The notes beneath the pieces were generated by a model. That model made no database searches, had not been told where the DNA came from, and saw only the letters and a list, made by a program, of their open reading frames with translations. Below are positions 48,915 through 56,539 of a DNA stretch of 64,000 nucleotides, piece after piece. Within the stretch, counting starts at the first letter, position 1, and each line of letters starts with the position of its first letter. The stretch comes from Hyphomonadaceae bacterium (lineage in GTDB: Bacteria > Pseudomonadota > Alphaproteobacteria > Caulobacterales > Aquidulcibacteraceae). The stretch is taken from contig JALHQO010000004.1 of the NCBI GenBank assembly GCA_022841905.1, forward strand, positions 62,001 through 126,000. The letters run 5' to 3'. The position numbers and the translations under genes are program-made.

Positions 48915-50716
48915 CAGACCAGCTTCTTTCCGGCGTCGTCGATGCGGGTCGCGGCGAGGTCGTCGGCCAAGATCATCTCGTTGTGCGCCTTGCCGGACGG
49001 GATCATGGGAAAGCAGTTTTCCTCACGCGCCACGCGGCAATCGAACAGAACGGGGCCGGGCGCCGCGATCATTTCCGCGATTTTGGTATCGAGTTCTTCG
49101 GGCCGGTTGGCGCGGATGCCGGTGCAGTCGAAAGCCTCCGCCATCTTCACGAAGTCCGGCAGCGCTTCCGAATAGGAGTGCGAATAGCGTTCGCCGTGCA
49201 GCAATTGCTGCCACTGGCGGACCATGCCCATCCATTCGTTGTTGAGGATGAACACCTTGATCGGCAGGCGATGCTGCACGGCTGTGCTCATCTCCTGCAT
49301 CGTCATCTGAACACTGGCTTCGCCGGCAATGTCGATGACTAGGGCGTCCGGGTGCGCGGCTTGGACGCCGAGCGCGGCGGGCAGGCCGTAGCCCATGGTG
49401 CCGAGCCCGCCGGACGTCATCCAACGGTTCGGCTCGTCGAAGTGAAAGTACTGCGCCGCCCACATCTGATGCTGGCCGACTTCGGTGGTGATGTAGACGT
49501 CCTTTCCGCGCGTTGCGGCGAACAGGCGTTCGATCGCGTACTGCGGCTTAATCACGTCGGTGTCGTGCGCGTATGAAAAGCACTTGCGCGCCCGCCATTG
49601 ATCGATGCGCTGCCACCAGGCGTCGATGGACGGCGCAGGCGCCCGCCGCGTACGCCAAGCGCTGAGGATCGCACGCAAAGCTTCGCCAGCGTCGCTGATG
49701 ATGGCGACATCGACGCGGACGTTCTTGTTGATCGATGATGGATCGATATCGATGTGGATCTTGATGGAGTTCGGACTGAACTTGTCGAGGCGGCCGGTGA
49801 CGCGGTCGTCGAACCGAGCGCCGATGCAGATCATCACGTCGCAATCGTGCATGGCGTGATTGGCTTCCCACGAGCCGTGCATGCCGAGCATGCCCAGCCA
49901 TTGCGGATCGGAGGCGGGAAAGGCGCCGAGGCCCATTAAGGTGGAGGTGACCGGAAAGCCGGTTTCCCGCGCCAGTTCGCGCAACGCCGCGCTCGCGGAA
50001 GGCCCGGCATTGATGACGCCGCCGCCCGTATAGAGGATTGGCCGCTTGGCGCGGGCCATGATCTCCACGGCTTGTGCGATTTTCGTCTGATCGACCTGAC
50101 GCGTGGTGCGTTTGGAGCGACGCGGTGACTGCCCCGGGGGCAGATACGTGCCTTGCGCGAACTGAATGTCCTTCGGAATATCGACCACGACAGGCCCAGG
50201 CCGGCCGCTACGCGCGACGTAAAACGCCCCGTGCAGAATGGCCGCCAGATCATCGATGTCGCTGACCAACCAATTGTGTTTCGTGCACGAGCGCGTGATG
50301 CCGACCGTGTCGCACTCTTGGAACGCGTCAGTGCCGATCAGATGCGTGGGCACCTGACCGGTGATGACGACGAGCGGAATGGAATCCAATAGTGCGTCCG
50401 CCAACGGCGTCACCATATTGGTGGCGCCGGGGCCGGAGGTGACCAACGCCACGCCGACCTTGCCGGTCGACCGCGCATAGCCTTCCGCCGCGTGACCGGC
50501 GCCTTGTTCGTGACGCACCAGAATGTGGCGCATGTCATCATTGGCGAAGAGCGCGTCATAGATCGGCAGCACAGCGCCGCCCGGATAGCCGAACAACGTG
50601 TCGACGCCATTATCGCGCAGCGCCTGGATCACCATCTCGGCGCCCGTCATCTCGACCCCAGCCTGCGGGGCAGGCGTGGGTGGATGAATTTGCGCTATGT
50701 TGCTGGTCGCGGTCAT
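48914..50716 (-). CDS. ilvB: Acetolactate synthase large (catalytic) subunit
   Basis: This 600-residue ThDP enzyme makes acetolactate or acetohydroxybutyrate from pyruvate. Motifs: LFGYPGGAVLPIYDAL, VRHEQGAGHAAEGYARSTGK with the ThDP-activating Glu, VTSGPGATNMVTPLADAL and the C-terminal NNEWMGMVRQWQQLLH. In the metal-binding GDG position it reads DIAGEASVQM (Glu466); I believe related alphaproteobacterial enzymes can show this too. It lies eight bases after ilvC and shares a base with ilvN. Confidence 0.96.
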   Translation of the reverse strand: MTATSNIAQIHPPTPAPQAGVEMTGAEMVIQALRDNGVDTLFGYPGGAVLPIYDALFANDDMRHILVRHEQGAGHAAEGYARSTGKVGVALVTSGPGATNMVTPLADALLDSIPLVVITGQVPTHLIGTDAFQECDTVGITRSCTKHNWLVSDIDDLAAILHGAFYVARSGRPGPVVVDIPKDIQFAQGTYLPPGQSPRRSKRTTRQVDQTKIAQAVEIMARAKRPILYTGGGVINAGPSASAALRELARETGFPVTSTLMGLGAFPASDPQWLGMLGMHGSWEANHAMHDCDVMICIGARFDDRVTGRLDKFSPNSIKIHIDIDPSSINKNVRVDVAIISDAGEALRAILSAWRTRRAPAPSIDAWWQRIDQWRARKCFSYAHDTDVIKPQYAIERLFAATRGKDVYITTEVGQHQMWAAQYFHFDEPNRWMTSGGLGTMGYGLPAALGVQAAHPDALVIDIAGEASVQMTMQEMSTAVQHRLPIKVFILNNEWMGMVRQWQQLLHGERYSHSYSEALPDFVKMAEAFDCTGIRANRPEELDTKIAEMIAAPGPVLFDCRVAREENCFPMIPSGKAHNEMILADDLAATRIDDAGKKLV

Positions 50717-50724
50717 CAGATCGC

Positions 50725-51726
<1,002 letters not shown>

Positions 51727-51735
51727 CGTCAGGCC

Positions 51736-53448
51736 TCACGTTGCGCCGGCGCGCGGGTTTGCGCCGGGGGGGGGGGTGGGAATGGTGACCGCACCCTGCG
51801 ACGCTGACGCGACAAGGACGGCGTATTTGGCGAAAGCGCCGACGGGCGCTTCTCGTGTCGGCGGCTGTGCAGTGCGTGCGCTCAGATCGGCGCTTGTATT
51901 GATGCTGCGCGCGGCGACATCGATGCGGATGATGTCGCCATCGCGCAGCAAGGCGATCGGACCGCCCGTCGCCGCCTCGGGGGAAACGTGCCCGGCGACG
52001 AAGCCATACGATGCGCCTGAGAAGCGCCCATCGGTGATGAGCGCGACGTTTTGCATGCCGCGCCCTTTGAGCGCGGCGGTGACTTGCAGCATTTCGCGCA
52101 TGCCGGGGCCGCCCTTGGGGCCCTCGTAGCGAATGACGATCACATCGCCTTCGGCGATGGCGCCCGCTTGCACCGCGTCGAACGCCGCGTCCTCGCTGTC
52201 GAACACGCGGGCTGGACCTTCGAAGTGCGCGGTGTCATGGCCGACCAGTTTGATTACCGCGCCATCGGGGGCGACGTTGCCGTAGATCACCGCGTAGGAG
52301 CCGCGCGGCATGACCGGCTTGGCGAAGGTGCGGACCACGGTTTGGCCGCCGGTTTCAACCGCCTCGCGCGCTTCCTCGAACATGGTGCGGCCGGAGACGG
52401 TCGGCGCATCGGTGATTTTGCCGGCTTGCATCAGGCGATGCATGACGAGCCGGGTGCCGCCAGCCTCGAACAAATGGTGCGCCAAGAACTGGCCGCCCGG
52501 CTTCAGATCGCAGATCACGGGTGCGGTCTCGCAAGCCTCGTTGCAATCCTCGACGCCGAACGCGATGCCCGCTTCGGCGGCGATTGCGGTTAGGTGCAGC
52601 ACGGCGTTGGTTGAGCCGCCGCTGGCGGAAACGGCTATGGCGGCGTTGCGCAATGAAGCGGCGGTGATGAAGCGGCGGGCGTTCAATCCGCGTTGTGTCA
52701 GCTCTACGGCGACGCGCCCGCAACGTTCGGCTTCGGCTGGTTTGTTTTTGTGAACCGCAGGCACGTCATTGGCGCCCATAGGCGACAGGCCCATCGCCGA
52801 GAGCGCCATCGCCATGGTGTTGGCGGTGAATTGGCCGCCGCACGCACCGGCGCCGGGGCAAGCTGCCTTTTCGACGTCGCGCAGGCCTTCATCATCCAGT
52901 GAGCCTGCGCCATGCGCGCCGATTGCCTCAAACACGTCCTGGATCGAAATTTCTTTGCCGGCGTGGCGACCCGGCATGATGGTGCCGCCATAGAGCACGC
53001 ATCCCGGCAGATCCATGCGCGCCAGCGCCATGGCGGCGGCAGGAATGGTCTTGTCGCAACCGACAATGCAAACCACGCCGTCCAGCTGATGGCCTTGCAC
53101 GGCCAGCTCGATGGAATCGGCAATGATCTCGCGCGAAATCAGCGACGCCTTCATACCGGGCGTGCCCATCGAGATGCCGTCAGTGACGACGATAGTGTTG
53201 AAATCGATCGGCACGCCGCCGGCCTCGCGCACGCCGCGGCGCACGTATTCGGCCAGATCGCCCAGATGCATGTTGCACGGCGTGACTGACGACCAGGTGT
53301 TCACCACCGCGATCAGAGGCCGCGCGAAATCCTCATCGCCGAGGCCAGCCGCCCGCAAATAGGAGCGTGCAGCCGCGCGCGATGGGCCGCGCGTGACGAC
53401 TTCGCTGCGATGTGCTTTTCGCGTGTTTGGCGGCTCTTCGTGCGACAT
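51736..53448 (-). CDS. ilvD: Dihydroxy-acid dehydratase
   Basis: This 570-residue iron-sulfur enzyme makes 2-ketoisovalerate and 2-keto-3-methylvalerate. Cluster cysteines are visible in VTPCNMHLGD, VGCDKTIPAA and CPGAGACGGQFTANTM. The ATG at 53448 gives MSHEEPPNTRKAHRSEVVTR; upstream in-frame codons fall in the terminator region. It is the first structural gene of the block, 32 bases after the attenuator T-run. Near its end an 11-base homopolymer encodes IPTPPPGANP, where a slip would alter only the tail. Confidence 0.95.
   Translation of the reverse strand: MSHEEPPNTRKAHRSEVVTRGPSRAAARSYLRAAGLGDEDFARPLIAVVNTWSSVTPCNMHLGDLAEYVRRGVREAGGVPIDFNTIVVTDGISMGTPGMKASLISREIIADSIELAVQGHQLDGVVCIVGCDKTIPAAAMALARMDLPGCVLYGGTIMPGRHAGKEISIQDVFEAIGAHGAGSLDDEGLRDVEKAACPGAGACGGQFTANTMAMALSAMGLSPMGANDVPAVHKNKPAEAERCGRVAVELTQRGLNARRFITAASLRNAAIAVSASGGSTNAVLHLTAIAAEAGIAFGVEDCNEACETAPVICDLKPGGQFLAHHLFEAGGTRLVMHRLMQAGKITDAPTVSGRTMFEEAREAVETGGQTVVRTFAKPVMPRGSYAVIYGNVAPDGAVIKLVGHDTAHFEGPARVFDSEDAAFDAVQAGAIAEGDVIVIRYEGPKGGPGMREMLQVTAALKGRGMQNVALITDGRFSGASYGFVAGHVSPEAATGGPIALLRDGDIIRIDVAARSINTSADLSARTAQPPTREAPVGAFAKYAVLVASASQGAVTIPTPPPGANPRAGAT
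51766..51776. repeat. Eleven-base G homopolymer in the ilvD 3' end
   Basis: Eleven G on the plus strand (C on the coding strand) lie about ten codons before the ilvD stop, far longer than any other single-base run noticed in the window. A change of one base would alter the last ten or so residues and perhaps run into ilvC. It may be an assembly weak point or a slippage site. Confidence 0.9.
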
Positions 53449-53479
53449 TCGGGTCCGTTCGAGGCCGACCGCGCGCAAC

Positions 53480-53506
53480 AAAAAACCCGCTTCCGGAGGG
53501 AGCGGG
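53480..53506 (-). terminator. Attenuator terminator before ilvD
   Basis: On the minus strand CCCGCT...AGCGGG forms a stem (with further CC/GG pairs inside) followed by six T, 27 bases after the leader-peptide stop and 32 bases before the ilvD ATG. A competing pairing is visible: GGAGCGG in the leader (53554-53560) with CCGCTCC inside the terminator (53499-53505). This is the classical attenuator layout. Confidence 0.85.
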
Positions 53507-53533
53507 GTGTTGCGGGCGATCCTGTTGGTTGGG

Positions 53534-53683
53534 TCAGGGTACGCTCAGCCACTCCGCTCCGGCGGTAAGAATGACCGCGAGGCTAAGAAGGACTACGTTG
53601 AGTACGACGACGCCAAGCGCGCGCACGTCCACCGCGACAGCAGTCGCGGTCTTGCGGGCGGCGAGAGGACGGGTCGACGTCAC
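53534..53683 (-). CDS. Candidate branched-chain leader peptide (ilv attenuator), 49 aa
   Basis: A GTG at 53683 opens a 49-codon frame ending TGA at 53534, just before the terminator. Residues 23-39 read LGVVVLNVVLLSLAVIL, 13 of 17 being Leu, Val or Ile, so ribosome speed here would report charged Leu, Val and Ile tRNA. GGAG lies 12 bases before the GTG, a little far. The dense hydrophobic run could also be a membrane helix, but place and downstream terminator favour a leader peptide. Confidence 0.7.
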   Translation of the reverse strand: MTSTRPLAARKTATAVAVDVRALGVVVLNVVLLSLAVILTAGAEWLSVP

Positions 53684-53706
53684 GATGTGTATGTGCTCCG
53701 TCGAAA

Positions 53707-53735
53707 ACTAGAACGGACTTTTGTGCGGTGCGCAA
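53707..53735 (-). promoter_or_regulatory. Candidate promoter of the ilv-leu block
   Basis: On the minus strand TTGCGC (53730-53735) and TCTAGT (53707-53712) are spaced 17 bases apart, a fair sigma-70 match. Transcription would start near 53700, giving about 220 bases of leader up to the attenuator. By eye only. Confidence 0.4.
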
Positions 53736-53910
53736 TAAGAAAATGCTCTGAGGTGCTGAACGAAGCGTTGATGTCGTCTGAAGAGTCAGCGGCGCCCGCT
53801 AAAGCGGCGCCGTAAGTTCAGGCAGTTCGCGGCCTTCCGCGTACACGCGCGTGTGAAGCGATTGTCGCGTTTTGGGGAGGTGACAGACGCGCTGCGCTGC
53901 ACTATGAACG

Positions 53911-53965
53911 TCGTTGCGCCGATTTGATCTCAGCTTGCGGGCGCGTTAAAAATACAGCTAAAGCG
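53911..53965 (+). ncRNA. SAM-II riboswitch
   Basis: The stretch reads GCGCC-GATTTGA, then CTTGCGGGCGCGTTAAAAAT and AGCTAAAG. These are the conserved blocks of the SAM-II (metA motif) riboswitch in order. GCGCC (53916-53920) pairs with GGCGC (53940-53944) as P1, and the GCTAAAG tail forms the pseudoknot. SAM-II is known mainly in alphaproteobacteria upstream of metA, metX and metZ. It stands before the ACT-like ORF and metX-metB here. A hairpin (TTGCGGG/CCCGCAA) follows at 53972-54004 as a possible expression platform. Confidence 0.87.
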
Positions 53966-54048
53966 AAGATGATTGCGGGTTTCCGCATCGTCCTCAGCCC
54001 GCAAGCAATCCTCAAAAACGCGCACCGTTTGAACGCTGGAGCGCGGCT

Positions 54049-54372
54049 ATGCGAGCTTGTCAGGACGCCTATGAAGCGAGTGCGGAGTACGCGCTCGACG
54101 ATCTTCCGGGCGTCGAGATTCAACACGATCTGTTTTTGGCGCTCCCAGACCTGACCGCATGGTCAGCGATTGCGGAGCGTTTGTCGGCGGCGCGCGCCGA
54201 GGTGCGCGCACTTCAAATCGCGCCCGATGGCGATGGCTTGGGCCTCAGATGTCGGCTGACGCGGATTGCATCTGGTGAGGCGCGAGCGTTGGTCTCGGAC
54301 CTGCTTGAGGCGGGCGTCGCGCGGCGCGGGCAGGTCGAGCACTTACTCTTGGCGGCGGGGGCGGCGCGATGA
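54049..54372 (+). CDS. Small ACT-like protein upstream of metX
   Basis: This 107-residue protein starts at an ATG with GGAG eight bases upstream. The central part, GVEIQHDLFLALPDLTAWSA then IAERLSAARAEVRALQIAPD and GLRCRLTRIASGEARALVSD, has the beta-alpha-beta rhythm of ACT domains, with the LLEAGVARRGQVEHLLLAAG end. It overlaps metX by four bases (ATGA), so it is coupled. ACT domains bind amino acids; a regulatory role in methionine synthesis is possible but unproven. The ACT match is by pattern only. Confidence 0.6.
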   Translation: MRACQDAYEASAEYALDDLPGVEIQHDLFLALPDLTAWSAIAERLSAARAEVRALQIAPDGDGLGLRCRLTRIASGEARALVSDLLEAGVARRGQVEHLLLAAGAAR

Positions 54373-55328
54373 CTGCGTTAGCGCGCCAGCGCGCCGATCC
54401 GCTTGCGATCGAGGATTTGGACGTCTCGATCCCCGCCGGGTTCCAACTCGAAAGCGGTGATTCATTGCCGGATACGCACACCCGTCTGCGCTTCTTCGGC
54501 GCGCGCGGCGCGCCTTTGGTTCTGGCGCTCGGCGGCATTTCTGCCGGCCGCGACGTGTGCGGCCCGAACGGCTGGTGGAGCGACACCATTGTTGGGCGGG
54601 GCGCGGTTGATTTTCAGCGCTTCACGCTCGTCGGCCTCGATTTTGCGCCCACGGCGGATGCAAAACTCCGCATCTGCCCGCGCGATCAGGCGCGTCTCAT
54701 TCTAAGTGCGCTCGATGCTCTGGACGTTCGCGCGCTGCACGCCTTTATCGGCGCGTCTTATGGCGGCTTGGTTGGGCTCGCTTTAGCGGCGCTGGCGCCT
54801 GAACGTGTCGAGCGGCTTTGCGTTATCTCCGCCGCGCACCGGCAATCGGCGCAAGCCTTGGCTTGGCGCGGCGTGCAGCGGCGCGTGTTCGCTTACGCCG
54901 CGGAGAAAGGCGAGCCCGAGGCGGGCCTCGCCCTCGCTCGGCAGCTCGCCATGATCACCTATCGCACCGGCGATGAATTCGACGCCCGCTTCGGCGCTGG
55001 CATCGACGGTGAAGGCCACGGCGAGATCGATCGCTACCTCGAAGCGCGCGGCCGGGCTTATGCCGCAGCGCCGCGCCGTTGGTTTTCGCTGAGCGAATCC
55101 ATCGATCGCGCCAGCGTTGGTCCCAACACCGTGCGCGTGCCCACAACCCTCATCGCATGCGCCGAGGATCAACTCGTGCCGCTGCCGCTGATCCGAGAAC
55201 TCAGCGCCGCGCTGCCGATTTCGAGCGGTTTGCACATCATCAACTCGATCTACGGCCACGACGCCTTCCTCAAGGCGCCGGCCGACATCGCCCCGATTAT
55301 CGCTCAATGCCTGGAGAACGCACCGTGA
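54369..55328 (+). CDS. metX: Homoserine O-acyltransferase (MetX, short xanthomonad-like type)
   Basis: This 319-residue alpha/beta-hydrolase activates homoserine for methionine synthesis by acetylation or succinylation. The nucleophile elbow is GASYGGLVGLALA, the catalytic Asp lies in CAEDQLVP and the His in IYGHDAFLK. PLVLALGGISAGRDV and RFTLVGLDF are typical of a shorter MetX form that I recall beside metB in Xanthomonas relatives. It overlaps the ACT-like ORF by four bases and metB by four (GTGA). The acyl donor cannot be read from sequence here. Confidence 0.88.
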   Translation: MTALARQRADPLAIEDLDVSIPAGFQLESGDSLPDTHTRLRFFGARGAPLVLALGGISAGRDVCGPNGWWSDTIVGRGAVDFQRFTLVGLDFAPTADAKLRICPRDQARLILSALDALDVRALHAFIGASYGGLVGLALAALAPERVERLCVISAAHRQSAQALAWRGVQRRVFAYAAEKGEPEAGLALARQLAMITYRTGDEFDARFGAGIDGEGHGEIDRYLEARGRAYAAAPRRWFSLSESIDRASVGPNTVRVPTTLIACAEDQLVPLPLIRELSAALPISSGLHIINSIYGHDAFLKAPADIAPIIAQCLENAP

Positions 55329-56485
55329 CCGACCGCGACGAAACCATCGCCAGCCGCACTGGCGTCGATACGGATGCCGCGTACGGCGCGGTGATGCCGC
55401 CGATTTTTCTCTCGGCCAATTACAGCTTCGCCGACTTCAACGAGAAGCGCGCCTATGGCTATTCGCGCTCGGCCAACCCGACGCGCTCGCTACTGGCCGA
55501 GGCCATCGCCAAGCTCGAGCAAGGCGCGGGCGCCGTGATCACCAGTTCCGGCATGTCGGCCGTCGATCTGGTGTTGAACCAAATCCCGGCTGGCGGCCTC
55601 GTCCTCGCGACGCACGATTGCTACGGTGGCTCATGGCGCCTGTTCGAAGCGCGCGCGCGCAAAAAGCAAATCCGCGTTCGCTACGCCGATCTGCGCGATA
55701 GCGATGCGGTGGGCGCCGCCCTCAAAGAAGAACCGGCGCTGCTCTGGATCGAAACGCCCAGCAATCCGTTGATGCGCGTCAGCGATATCGCAGCACTCGC
55801 TAAGCGGGCAAAAGCGGTTGGCGCGCGGGTGGCGGTCGATAACACGTTCTTGTCGCCGGCTCTGCAAAAGCCGATTCCGCTGGGCGCCGACTATGTCGTC
55901 CACTCCACGACCAAATATCTCAATGGCCATTCCGACGTCGTCGGCGGCGCCGTGGTGGCGGCGCGGAAGGAGGATTTGGACGAGCTTATTTGGTGGGCCA
56001 ATTGCACCGGCGTCACCGGCGCGCCGTTCGATGCCTGGCTGGCGCTTCGCGGCCTGCGCACGCTGCATGTTCGCCTCGAACGCCAGCAAGCGACGGCGGG
56101 GCGCATTGCCAAGCGCTTGGCCGAGTCGTCGGCGGTCGCCGCGGTTCACTATCCGGGGCTCGAAGGCCATCCCGACTATGCCTTAGCGCAGCGCCAGCAA
56201 AAGGGCGCAGGCGCAATGCTGAGCTTCGAACTGGCCGCTGGCGCGGACGTTCGCGAGTTCACGCGCGCGGTGCGCCTCTTCGCCTTGGCGGAGTCGCTCG
56301 GCGGTGTCGAAAGCCTGGTCGCGCATCCGGCGACCATGACGCACGCCTCCATGAGCCCCGAAGCACGCCGCGCCGCCGGTATTGGCGATAATCTCATCCG
56401 CGTCTCCGTCGGCCTCGAACATGAGGACGATCTGACCGCGGACCTGGATCGCGCGCTCACGCAGGCAGCGGCGCGGGCGAGGTGA
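55325..56485 (+). CDS. metB: Cystathionine gamma-synthase-type PLP enzyme
   Basis: This 386-residue Cys/Met-metabolism PLP enzyme starts at a GTG overlapping the metX stop. Motifs: YGYSRSANPTRSLLAEAIAK, TSSGMSAVDLVL, THDCYGGSWRLF, WIETPSNPLMRVSDI, VAVDNTFLSPALQKP and the PLP lysine in VVHSTTKYLNGHSDVVGG. It joins activated homoserine with cysteine, or with sulfide if it is a MetZ/MetY-like form; the two cannot be separated safely by eye. It shares the SAM-II-controlled transcript. Confidence 0.88.
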   Translation: MTDRDETIASRTGVDTDAAYGAVMPPIFLSANYSFADFNEKRAYGYSRSANPTRSLLAEAIAKLEQGAGAVITSSGMSAVDLVLNQIPAGGLVLATHDCYGGSWRLFEARARKKQIRVRYADLRDSDAVGAALKEEPALLWIETPSNPLMRVSDIAALAKRAKAVGARVAVDNTFLSPALQKPIPLGADYVVHSTTKYLNGHSDVVGGAVVAARKEDLDELIWWANCTGVTGAPFDAWLALRGLRTLHVRLERQQATAGRIAKRLAESSAVAAVHYPGLEGHPDYALAQRQQKGAGAMLSFELAAGADVREFTRAVRLFALAESLGGVESLVAHPATMTHASMSPEARRAAGIGDNLIRVSVGLEHEDDLTADLDRALTQAAARAR

Positions 56486-56539
56486 ATTGCGCGCCGTTGA
56501 GGCGTTGTCTAACTGGTCGAGACGACAGAAGAGGACGTT

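Noticed and set aside
53969-54154. Frame starting just after the SAM-II riboswitch
   Set aside because: Its spacing to the riboswitch is attractive, but the product is basic and random-looking and it conflicts with the better-supported ACT-like frame at 54049.
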